Of a stretch of 58,778 nt of DNA, positions 27,501 to 33,969 are shown one piece after another. The notes under the pieces are model-generated. The model worked only from the letters and a program-made list of their open reading frames with translations. It was not told the origin of the DNA and searched no databases. Numbering within the stretch: the first letter of the stretch is position 1; each line of letters starts with the position of its first letter. The DNA lies in assembly GCA_020436165.1 (NCBI GenBank), contig JAGQYI010000055.1, forward strand, positions 1 to 58,778, written 5' to 3'. The stretch is from Cyclobacteriaceae bacterium. GTDB lineage: Bacteria > Bacteroidota > Bacteroidia > Cytophagales > Cyclobacteriaceae. The position numbers and the translations under genes were made by a program.

Positions 27501-27773
27501 AACAGTAACTTCCATGGTTTCATACCCAATGAAGGAGAAGACAAGTTTATCTCCCATTTTAACATCAGGCAATGCAAACATACCGTCAGCATCAGTAGTT
27601 GTTCCCCTAGTTGTGTTTTTTACACTAATGGAAACTCCCGGTAAGGGCTCACCGAATTCATCAGAAACGGTTCCCTTAATCACAAACGTCTGTGCCTCTA
27701 CAGTTAAGGCACCAAAGAATAAAAACACTGATAAAAGTATTTTCACCCTTCTGGAAAGTAATTTTAAATCCAT
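24567..27773 (-). CDS. SusC/RagA-family TonB-linked outer-membrane transporter
   Basis: 1068 residues. Signal peptide ending LTVEAQ, a carboxypeptidase-regulatory-like domain at about 29-105 (IKGTVSDEFGEPLPGVSI), the SusC segment LSEIVVTALGIKKEQRSVGYA, a plug at about 120-230 with PLLVVDGI and ATALYGYRGEHGAILITTK, then a long 22-strand barrel ending in IGANIKLSF. It imports oligosaccharides across the outer membrane using TonB energy, with SusD as lid. The plug motif reads GYRGEHGAI where GSRGANGVI is commonest, a mild divergence. No SusC-associated anti-sigma domain precedes the plug. A long leader of about 170 nt and two palindromic sites lie upstream. Confidence 0.96.
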   Translation of the reverse strand: MDLKLLSRRVKILLSVFLFFGALTVEAQTFVIKGTVSDEFGEPLPGVSISVKNTTRGTTTDADGMFALPDVKMGDKLVFSFIGYETMEVTVNSQENLTINLSEETQQLSEIVVTALGIKKEQRSVGYATQNVKGEQLQKVPVVDVGTSLTGKVAGVLVQNSPNFNNEPRIFIRGEENPLLVVDGIAYANKRLSDIAAQDIESMSVLKGATATALYGYRGEHGAILITTKNGSTGNLGITVDFSTNTMFNAGFLAIPEKQSVYGRGDYGSYSAGQTKSWGPVMDGSIQNQWDPYLKEMRDYEYLPIGKDNFKNFLEQGYITNNNVNVTFKENTVSMRNSVNWTENKARYPNAKVDKFSYLLGGDIFLDKFQLTSNLSYTRRHTPNMGSNGYTSYDPMYTLLLRSSADFDIRDYKDNYWLIPGELQNNMYGFDLVNGYTGQDGNNPYYDRYERINEVTRDIFNADITASYAITDWLKATVRSGLDYFGDRGELRLNKGSYTSLGDTGIPYYSWRSGLTFNGKLTGAYLVGKTTGLSTNSDLLLSGSTKFLDDRLGLEYLAGGSIFYQENGNINALTVGGITVPGYYSLAASVSPATVAEERRAEQTNSLYGRLALSWNNFLYIEATGRNDWTSRLAGPTVQKSDRSYFYPSVAGSLIVSEFLEGLTSSWLDLLKVRASWTQSKTPPGVYAINSVYTSAPSIWNDLSGAYSPDVLWDLNTLRPESRNTTEIGLQGMFLRNRITADISYYSIRKYDTPKPGPLTSASGYNYKYINIDEETTKKGWEIALTGTPVKTADLQWDVAINWSTFKEVYSKIDTVFSTNRPWIKEGERVDAYTMRRFQTVPSGEFAGQRIYQNGKLVRENYSSVIGYKTPDWIWGINTTLRYKNWSLFASFDGVVGGMFSSTTEAYMWIYGVHPGTLTSARAEDVADPAVGHYVGEGAMVVSGNYTTDNITGEVLEDTRVFAANDVNVTYKTYIQSLHGGTAWGGTGYEDDILDRTFFKLREISVTYNFPKRLLQSWGPIQTASVSFIGQNVFLWAKEFKYSDPDGGSENLADPSSRYIGANIKLSF

Positions 27774-27911
27774 AAATACTTAAGTTAAGTGAAACTTGAT
27801 TGAATAATTAGTTTTTCAACTGATTATAAATAAAGTAACAAAACTCCGTAAATCATATTTTACGACCACCACAAAAAACGTACAGTGTAGAATACGGTAT
27901 ACTGCGAGATT

Positions 27912-27921
27912 CAATCGATTG
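27912..27921. promoter_or_regulatory. Palindromic operator candidate in the susC leader region
   Basis: Perfect 10-bp palindrome CAATCGATTG, sharing the AATCGATT core with the site before GH31 (8655). Imperfect symmetry continues outward (TTCA...TGCA). It lies 36 nt from the larger palindrome at 27957, about 140 nt before the susC ATG. Confidence 0.4.
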
Positions 27922-27956
27922 CATAAATCATTAAAAACAGCCCTTGAGCAAAGATT

Positions 27957-27972
27957 ATGCAAACGTTTGCAT
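27957..27972. promoter_or_regulatory. 16-bp palindromic operator upstream of susC
   Basis: Perfect palindrome ATGCAAACGTTTGCAT, with the central CG and TGCAAACG half-sites typical of LacI/GalR-family operators. On the minus strand it directly precedes a near-consensus -7 element (TAATCTTTG, 27949-27957), so binding would overlap the promoter. No LacI-type gene is in the window. Confidence 0.6.
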
Positions 27973-28041
27973 TGCGAATAGAATTTTGTCTAAACCTAAT
28001 GTGTTGTGGCAATGTTGTGGTTGTTTTTTAGGGTGTAGGGG

Positions 28042-30819
28042 CTATAATCGCATGATGTAGTTGGTTAAACTCTCTTCATGATGCAACTTCATACGCTTTC
28101 TGAGGCGGTATCTTTTGGTTTCAACGCTTTTTACTGAAATGTTAAGTAGGGGAGCAATCTCTTTTGATGTAAGGTTCATGCGAAGGTAGACACAAAAGCG
28201 TAAGTCATTAGGAGTAAGGTCAGGGTGCAGGTTTTGAATTTTATCCAGGAAGCCCTTATCTGTATTGTTAAATGCCTTGACGAAAACTCCCCAATCTTTT
28301 GTGTCACCAAGGCTTTTATCAATGAGTTTAATTACGGAATTGATATGCTTGTTACCATCTCCCTCTTTCAATTCCCTTTTGATGCTGTTCAATAATTCAT
28401 TCTTTTTTATAATGCTCATTTTAGATAGTGTAAGCTCCCGGTTTTTGCTTTCAATATCTTTATTAAGTTGGTCGTTTTTTATATCACTTATTAGCTTTTC
28501 AGTTTCCAGTTGTTCGTTCTGAAGTTTTTTACTGTAGTGCCGTTTATAGGCTTTATTAATTATAAAAGCGATCACCAGTACCAGCACAAAATAGATAACT
28601 AATGCAATGTTGTTTAAATACCAGGGTCTTTCCACTCTAAAGCTATATTGTGCCGTATTTATAGAAAGTTTATTACCTATTTTAGCCCTTGCAAGAAATG
28701 TATAGCTGCCAAAACCCAGGTTTTCAAATCTGGAACTTGCGGTACTTTTCCACTCGCTCCAATTATTGTTCTGTCCTTCAAGTTTATACTGGTACTTAAC
28801 TTGCATGTATTTATTAAAACTTGGTACCGAATAATTGAACGTAAGAATGCCCTTTTTATATTTAAAGTCACCTACCTCATACTTATCATAGCTAGTATTT
28901 TTGTTATCCAGATCGCGAAGACTAATAGAATTTAAGTGTATTGTATACTCTGTATCATTATTAATCTTTGAAAGGTCAATTGTCAGGAACCCATTAGCCT
29001 TACCAAGTAGATAGGTATCGTCTTTTATTCTTGAAATATTTTCAAAGCTTTGGGTAACTTTTCTAAGACTTAAAGGAATAGAGATAGAATTTAGTTTGGG
29101 CTTATTGGTAAGATGATTGGTGGTTACGAAATACACATTCTCTTTTGAAAAAACCCACAATCTATCTTTATCATCAACTACAAGCTTTCCCGAAACATAA
29201 TCTTCATTTGTGATCATTGGACTCAAAAGACTATCATATTCGAATGTGTTTTCTTTAGTATTATATTCAAATATTCCGTTTTCATACGCATATAAAATGT
29301 GCCCTCTGTATTTAACCAGGCTAGAGTTTTTTCCTACTTTTAAGGAAGGTTCAAGCGTAATTTCTGTTGCCCGTGTAAAGTTGTCATTAAGCTGTATTCT
29401 GTATACTCCTTTATATTCATGGCTTACCCAAACATGGTTTTCATTATCCAACTCAAAAAATCTTGATGAGCTGTTAAATCCTTCAATTTTGTTTTTGACA
29501 CTCCATTTGTCGCCTGTTTTTTCTAAAATGGAAAGGCCATTGTAATTACCCTTAAGCAGCCAATTATCATGGCTGGGTATTTTTTTGAATGTCCAGGCGC
29601 CAAGATTATCATCAATTAGTGTCGCTTTTTTATTACTAATTACAAAAGTTCCAAGGTGGTGTCCACACAATAAATCTTCATTATTATAGTTAAAAAGACT
29701 CCACACTTGCCCTTCAGTTCCCTGGATAAACTGGAATTGATCCTTGCTGTCTAATTTTTTATAAAATAAGCCCTGATTCGTGCCAATATATAGATATCCC
29801 TTATAAACCTCTGAGGTATATACTGTTCCTAAAACACCATTGAAATCATTGAAAACCTTAATTGGAGAAGTTACGTTAATGCAGTTAATCCCATTATCCA
29901 AGCCAACCCATAAATCGCTATTGCTATCTTCAAAAAGTGTAAGGGCAGTATTATTGCTTAGGCCATTTCTCTGGTTAATCTGATAATTGACGGAACCATC
30001 TGAGTGCAAATTGATTATTCCGTTTGAGATAGTTCCGATTATAAAGTCACCGTTCTGAAGTTGCAAAGCTGAATAAACAGTTGTTTTAGATAAAAGCTTA
30101 TTGGCAGGAATATTCCATTTAAAGACTTCATTTCCAACTAATTTATAAAAACCGGAAAGCTGGGTAAGTAGTAACAATTGATCATCAACCTCAAATGCGC
30201 TTATAACCCTTTCGTTTTTAATTTGAGGGTCATCTATAATAAGCTCTGCCTCACCGTTAACAATTTTATAGATGCCTTCGTTGCGCACATTAAAATAAAT
30301 ACCATCCTTAATCTTAAAAATGTTATAGATAGTATTTGTTGCTGATATGATCTTAAAATTGTCCTGTAGGGTATTATAGAAATATATACTATTGGAAGAC
30401 TGGAAAATTACCCACTCATTCAATTTAATAATATGCCAAATCTGTTCGTCATCCCTCATTTTTTGTTCGAGATGTGGTACCAGGGAGACATATTGCAGTT
30501 TCCCAAACGAATCTTTGACCCAATAGCCAAATTCCATATAACAGCCGGTGTATATCTTCTCACCAATTGCTTTTACAGATCTTAATATAGTGTTGTTGGG
30601 TGTTGGATACAATTGCCATTCAGCTCCATCAAACTCTAAGAGGCCCTTGTTATTGGCTACATAAATGAAGTTATCATCTGATTGTGATATTTGCCAGTTC
30701 TGGTTATCTCCATTGTAATTTTCAGGGTTATAAATCTGAATAGGCGGTAATGTTTGTGCATTTAAATCAATTGCACAAACAATAAAATAAATAAGGAGTA
30801 TGGTTAAGTATTTTTTCAA
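28042..30819 (-). CDS. Propeller sensor / LuxR-type transmembrane regulator
   Basis: 925 residues. Start codon TTG: it is the only one that gives a signal peptide (ending IDLNAQ), and an in-frame TAG lies three codons upstream. Residues about 25-625 are repeats of a two-component-regulator beta-propeller (for example LWVGLDNGINCI). A triple-tyrosine (Y_Y_Y) domain follows (about 640-730), then one membrane segment at about 738-755, a coiled coil (about 755-820) and a LuxR/GerE helix-turn-helix at about 868-915 (LTSKEIAPLLNISVKSVETKRYRLRK). It has no histidine kinase or receiver domain, so it senses glycan in the periplasm and binds DNA itself. Directly upstream of susC and probably its activator. 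Confidence 0.92.
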   Translation of the reverse strand: MKKYLTILLIYFIVCAIDLNAQTLPPIQIYNPENYNGDNQNWQISQSDDNFIYVANNKGLLEFDGAEWQLYPTPNNTILRSVKAIGEKIYTGCYMEFGYWVKDSFGKLQYVSLVPHLEQKMRDDEQIWHIIKLNEWVIFQSSNSIYFYNTLQDNFKIISATNTIYNIFKIKDGIYFNVRNEGIYKIVNGEAELIIDDPQIKNERVISAFEVDDQLLLLTQLSGFYKLVGNEVFKWNIPANKLLSKTTVYSALQLQNGDFIIGTISNGIINLHSDGSVNYQINQRNGLSNNTALTLFEDSNSDLWVGLDNGINCINVTSPIKVFNDFNGVLGTVYTSEVYKGYLYIGTNQGLFYKKLDSKDQFQFIQGTEGQVWSLFNYNNEDLLCGHHLGTFVISNKKATLIDDNLGAWTFKKIPSHDNWLLKGNYNGLSILEKTGDKWSVKNKIEGFNSSSRFFELDNENHVWVSHEYKGVYRIQLNDNFTRATEITLEPSLKVGKNSSLVKYRGHILYAYENGIFEYNTKENTFEYDSLLSPMITNEDYVSGKLVVDDKDRLWVFSKENVYFVTTNHLTNKPKLNSISIPLSLRKVTQSFENISRIKDDTYLLGKANGFLTIDLSKINNDTEYTIHLNSISLRDLDNKNTSYDKYEVGDFKYKKGILTFNYSVPSFNKYMQVKYQYKLEGQNNNWSEWKSTASSRFENLGFGSYTFLARAKIGNKLSINTAQYSFRVERPWYLNNIALVIYFVLVLVIAFIINKAYKRHYSKKLQNEQLETEKLISDIKNDQLNKDIESKNRELTLSKMSIIKKNELLNSIKRELKEGDGNKHINSVIKLIDKSLGDTKDWGVFVKAFNNTDKGFLDKIQNLHPDLTPNDLRFCVYLRMNLTSKEIAPLLNISVKSVETKRYRLRKRMKLHHEESLTNYIMRL

Positions 30820-30840
30820 AGATGGCTAACTCTGTATAGT

Positions 30841-30848
30841 CAAAAGTA
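30841..30848 (-). promoter_or_regulatory. -7 promoter box of the propeller/LuxR regulator gene
   Basis: On the minus strand TACTTTTG, a perfect TAnnTTTG match, 21 nt before the TTG start. A TTA rather than TTG occurs about 16 nt further upstream, so the -33 element is weak. A short leader is implied. Confidence 0.5.
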
Positions 30849-30975
30849 TATAAAGCTCTGCATTAACCCTAAAATACTTAAGTATGAGCATAATGTACTA
30901 AAGCTGCTTATAAAATGTACACATATACGGTATAAGTAGTAGCACTTTTTTAGCCAACTGTAATTCTTTGAAAGC

Positions 30976-30999
30976 AAAAAAGCCGCTGAAAGCGGCTTT
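30976..30999 (-). terminator. Intrinsic terminator of tRNA-Met
   Basis: Minus-strand stem AAAGCCGCT / AGCGGCTTT with a TTC loop (30979-30999), followed by six T (30981-30976). It lies 5 nt past the 3' end of the tRNA. Confidence 0.85.
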
Positions 31000-31004
31000 C
31001 CAAG

Positions 31005-31078
31005 TAGCGAGGACGGGAGTTGAACCCGTGACCTCAGGGTTATGAATCCTGCGCTCTAACCAACTGAGCTACCTCGCC
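31005..31078 (-). tRNA. tRNA-Met (CAT anticodon)
   Basis: A 74-nt cloverleaf. The acceptor stem GGCGAGG pairs with CCTCGCT (one G-U at 1-72), the D arm is GCTC/GAGC, the anticodon loop TTCATAA carries CAT, the T stem is ACGGG/CCCGT, and the discriminator is A; CCA is not encoded. The anticodon stem CAGGA/CCCTG has an A-C mismatch at 31-39. The full G1-U72 pair argues against initiator tRNA (which has an unpaired 1-72), so elongator Met is favoured; a lysidine-modified Ile2 tRNA cannot be wholly excluded. Confidence 0.92.
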
Positions 31079-31118
31079 ATTCATTAATAAAACCCACGTG
31101 CCTCTGCAAATGGGAGTG

Positions 31119-31150
31119 CAAATGTACTAACAACCAACGCAAAATAACAA
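31119..31150 (-). promoter_or_regulatory. Promoter of tRNA-Met
   Basis: On the minus strand a TTG (31148-31150) lies 21 nt ahead of TACATTTG (31119-31126), a perfect -7 box. Transcription would start roughly 35 nt before the tRNA. Confidence 0.55.
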
Positions 31151-31203
31151 CGCGACTTTTCAAATATTTTGACATATTCAAATGTTGAATTACCTTTACT
31201 TGA

Positions 31204-31608
31204 ATGGATGCTGTACTCCGTAAAAAAATCAATATCCTTATTCACCTGGCTGGTGCCGATGGGCATTTTGACGACAGTGAACGTGCATTTATTTACAACA
31301 TTTGTCTTCGTCATGGGGTTGATTTAGAGACCATTGGTGAATTAATTGCCAACCCGGATCCCATTGGTTCTTTAGGTGCACTTTCTCACGCAGCAGCAGT
31401 GGATTACCTTACTGATAGTATTCTTCTAATGTTGGTAGATGGTAAAGTGCTACCAAGTGAGATTTTGTTTTGTCAGGAAATGGGTATTCACCTGGGCTTT
31501 CCCAAGCTTGCTGTAGATGAACTTATTGCAGAAATAAAGGACGACCTGCACATCTCTTACGATGAGCTTCATTCTTTAGTGCTTGCTTTGCCGCACCCAA
31601 GCAAATAA
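31204..31608 (+). CDS. TerB-like (tellurite resistance TerB family) protein
   Basis: 134 residues, all helical, single TerB domain: INILIHLAGADGHFDDSERAFI near the start with the acidic DGHFDDSE metal-site-like turn, and a second half-repeat ILLMLVDGKVLPSEILFCQEMG. TerB-domain proteins bind metals and sit in membrane-linked stress systems, but stand-alone copies such as this one have no defined task. No other ter genes are nearby. Cytoplasmic. It is alone on the plus strand between the tRNA and a convergent gene. A near-consensus -7 box (TACCTTTA, 31191-31198) is so close to the ATG that the leader would be almost nil. Confidence 0.82.
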   Translation: MDAVLRKKINILIHLAGADGHFDDSERAFIYNICLRHGVDLETIGELIANPDPIGSLGALSHAAAVDYLTDSILLMLVDGKVLPSEILFCQEMGIHLGFPKLAVDELIAEIKDDLHISYDELHSLVLALPHPSK

Positions 31609-31673
31609 AATGCATAGGTAAATTACCTATTTTCTTGTTTTTTTCTATGGTATTGAAAATTGTAAATAACAAG

Positions 31674-31755
31674 ACAGACTAGTTTTGAGTCTGTAAGTTT
31701 TTCATACAGGTTTTGGTTAGATGGCTCGGCTTCTCAGGTTGAGCCATCATTTTTT
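31674..31755 (+). terminator. Tandem terminator hairpins after the TerB-like gene
   Basis: First hairpin ACAGACT / AGTCTGT (31674-31680 and 31688-31694) followed by AAGTTTTTC. Second hairpin GATGGCTC / GAGCCATC (31720-31727 and 31741-31748) followed by ATTTTTT. The second one overlaps the last codons and stop of the convergent gene ending at 31734. Only the plus strand carries a U tract. Confidence 0.7.
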
Positions 31756-32591
31756 ACACGCTTTTTCTTTTTGGGCAAAGGGGTTTCTCTTACAGGTTCG
31801 GGTTTATAAAATTCCTCTTCTCTGTTTTCAATAACTATAATATACTCGCCCGGTTTAAGATCATCTACAAATATGTCCTGACCAACTCCCTTTTTAAGAA
31901 TTACACCTTCTTTGGTTTTAATAATGTAATCTGTTGGCTCGGTTAAAGAAATCAGGTCATCAACTTTGTCAATAGGGTAGAACGATATTGGGTCTTTAGC
32001 GGAATAGAAATTAAAAGTTTCTGAGTAGGCATCAGCATCTTTAGCAAGATAATGAATTCGAAATTCATTATCTCCGGAATAATGTACAACCCCTACACTG
32101 TACTGATTATTATCAATGTCTCCTTTAGCCTTAACTTTTTGGATGGTTCTCCAATCATCTAATTTTAGCTTTTCAACTTCATAATAGGCGGACTTATCTT
32201 GTTCTCCGGTGGTTATCCATGAAATGGAAGAGTCATCTACTAATGTTTGAACAAATTGGAAACCTGTGCCTTGTTGTAGTACTCTCGGATTCAGTACTTT
32301 GGGTACACAGCCAGATTTATGAAAGATTGTAATTTGAACATTTTGATTAATTTCAAATCCTGATAAGTCTACAGTAAGAGCCGATGAATTTGGTGAAGAC
32401 AAAATAGTATTCCCGTTCACTTCAACAGACTGCACACAATAGCTTTTTGTTTTACTATCATATGGATTTTGAATAAACAGGTTTTTACCTCTGTAAACTC
32501 CTATTTGCACAATGGCTTCCTGAGCATTTACCAGTGAAGCAGTAAAAACGAATAAAAAAACTAAGACTGAGTTTATTATCCTTTTATTCAA
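31734..32591 (-). CDS. Secreted hypothetical protein paired with a MacB-type permease
   Basis: I do not recognise a family. No ATG precedes the signal peptide: the TTG at 32591 gives MNKRIINSVLVFLFVFTASLVNAQ with a clean signal and an 8-nt overlap with the permease gene; a further TTG at 32606 is possible. The mature chain has strand-rich, fibronectin-like segments (YSVGVVHYSGDNEFRIHYLAKD) with two Cys in the first third, and a last part LKPGEYIIVIENREEEF that reads like a T9SS-style or Ig-like final strand, then a Lys/Arg-rich tail. Translational overlap suggests it works with the permease, perhaps as an extracytoplasmic partner. That role is inference only. Confidence 0.65.
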   Translation of the reverse strand: MNKRIINSVLVFLFVFTASLVNAQEAIVQIGVYRGKNLFIQNPYDSKTKSYCVQSVEVNGNTILSSPNSSALTVDLSGFEINQNVQITIFHKSGCVPKVLNPRVLQQGTGFQFVQTLVDDSSISWITTGEQDKSAYYEVEKLKLDDWRTIQKVKAKGDIDNNQYSVGVVHYSGDNEFRIHYLAKDADAYSETFNFYSAKDPISFYPIDKVDDLISLTEPTDYIIKTKEGVILKKGVGQDIFVDDLKPGEYIIVIENREEEFYKPEPVRETPLPKKKKRVKNDGST

Positions 32592-33825
32592 ATCGCAGTG
32601 ATTCAATAGGGTCTAGTTTTGAGGCTTTATTGGCGGGATAATAACCGGAACCAACTCCAACAATTACACCAATAACAAATGAAATGAGTATCCAAAGCCA
32701 AGGTACAACAAAAGAAATATCGTCTCCGATCAGGGTCGTTACCAGGTTGCCCAGGGCCATTCCAAGAATAATGCCTGCTATTCCTCCCATTTGGCAAATT
32801 ACGACAGCTTCAATCAAGAACTGTTGCCTTATGCGAGCGGGTGTAGCACCAAGTGCTTTACGAACCCCTATCTCACGAGTTCGTTCAGTAACGGAAACCA
32901 TCATAATATTCATCAACCCTATAGAAGCTCCAAGCAATGTTATAATACCAATTCCAAAGCCTCCAATTTTCAAATAACCCGAAATTTGTCCGAGGGTTTC
33001 AGCTAGCGATTCACTTCGCTCTACAAGAAATGATTCTTCATCTCCAATTCTGTCGTGCCTGATAATACGCATTATACCCTTTGCTTCTCCCATAGCCTGA
33101 TCCATGGAAAAAGAGTTATTAATGAGCACATCAATATCAATAGTTAAATTTTGGCCAGCGGCAAGTGCTCTCGCACTATTCAAAGGTATAATTACTCTTT
33201 TATCAGAACTTCCTCCGTCCATGGCACCCTGTTTACTTAATACCCCCACAATTCTGAAACGGGTACCCCAAACGGAGATCTCCTGGTTCAAGGGGTCTTC
33301 GTCATCTTTAAAAAGCGTATTAGTAATTTCAGGCCCCACAACGGCAACATTAGTTCCATGTTCCACTTCTATAGCTGAAAAATTTCTTCCTTTTTCAATA
33401 TCCAATCCTTCCTGATAAATGTAATTCTCGTTTCCTCCTACTACACTTACGTTTGGATTTGTCTTTTCCGAAAGTCTTTTTACCTCGGCAATTTGAGTAA
33501 CGAAAGTAGATAAACTTACCTGCCCTTTATCTCCGTACTTTTGCTCAAAAAGTGTTGCCTGCTTGTAGGTAATAGGAGGGTACACTTTACCTCTTCGGCC
33601 ACCAAAACTCCCCTGTGGTCTTCGAACAGAAATATTAAACGAATTAGCACCCAGGCTTGAAAAGCTGTCGGTTATAGAAGCTTCAATTCCATCAATTGCT
33701 GTTAGTATTCCAACCAATGAGGCAATTCCTATAGCAACGATAAGCGCAGTAAGTATGCTCCTCAGCATGTTGGCATTTATTGATCGAATACCTTCTTTAA
33801 TATTCTCAATTAGGTTCATTTTCAT
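32584..33825 (-). CDS. MacB/FtsX-family ABC transporter permease
   Basis: About 413 residues. The frame opens with TTG at 33831, but ATG codons at 33825 and 33819 (NLIENIKEGIRSINANMLRS) are better starts. One N-terminal membrane helix (ILTALIVAIGIASLVGIL), a periplasmic MacB_PCD domain at about 50-260, then the FtsX domain with three helices: GIITLLGASIGLMNIMMVSVTERTREIGVRKALGA is the family's signature. Such permeases act mechanically on periplasmic partners or lipoproteins together with a MacB/LolD-like ATPase. Neither an ATPase nor an adaptor is in the window, so they must be supplied elsewhere. It overlaps the secreted protein gene downstream. Confidence 0.92.
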   Translation of the reverse strand: MKMNLIENIKEGIRSINANMLRSILTALIVAIGIASLVGILTAIDGIEASITDSFSSLGANSFNISVRRPQGSFGGRRGKVYPPITYKQATLFEQKYGDKGQVSLSTFVTQIAEVKRLSEKTNPNVSVVGGNENYIYQEGLDIEKGRNFSAIEVEHGTNVAVVGPEITNTLFKDDEDPLNQEISVWGTRFRIVGVLSKQGAMDGGSSDKRVIIPLNSARALAAGQNLTIDIDVLINNSFSMDQAMGEAKGIMRIIRHDRIGDEESFLVERSESLAETLGQISGYLKIGGFGIGIITLLGASIGLMNIMMVSVTERTREIGVRKALGATPARIRQQFLIEAVVICQMGGIAGIILGMALGNLVTTLIGDDISFVVPWLWILISFVIGVIVGVGSGYYPANKASKLDPIESLRFE

Positions 33826-33934
33826 ATGCAATCAATACGATTTTTAAGTGCTTATCGTTTACAACTTTGGTTGTATTCTTTTAAATAATTGCCAGACATT
33901 TAACAATTATAGATGCAAAATAGCCAATTCCGGT

Positions 33935-33942
33935 TATTTTTG
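33935..33942 (+). promoter_or_regulatory. -7 promoter box of the GATase-like secreted protein gene
   Basis: TATTTTTG, a perfect TAnnTTTG match, 27 nt before the TTG start at 33970. No TTG is seen at the usual -33 distance. Confidence 0.4.
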
Positions 33943-33969
33943 ATTTACCACTAAAGTAATTTTAATCCT

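Noticed and set aside
23025-30819. Transposon or horizontally acquired island boundaries around the SusCD locus
   Set aside because: No integrase, transposase, target duplication or truncated tRNA was found; the tRNA at 31005 is intact and no direct repeat of its 3' end was seen.
31204-31608. Tellurite resistance or defence island
   Set aside because: A lone TerB domain with no other ter genes or defence genes beside it gives no support.
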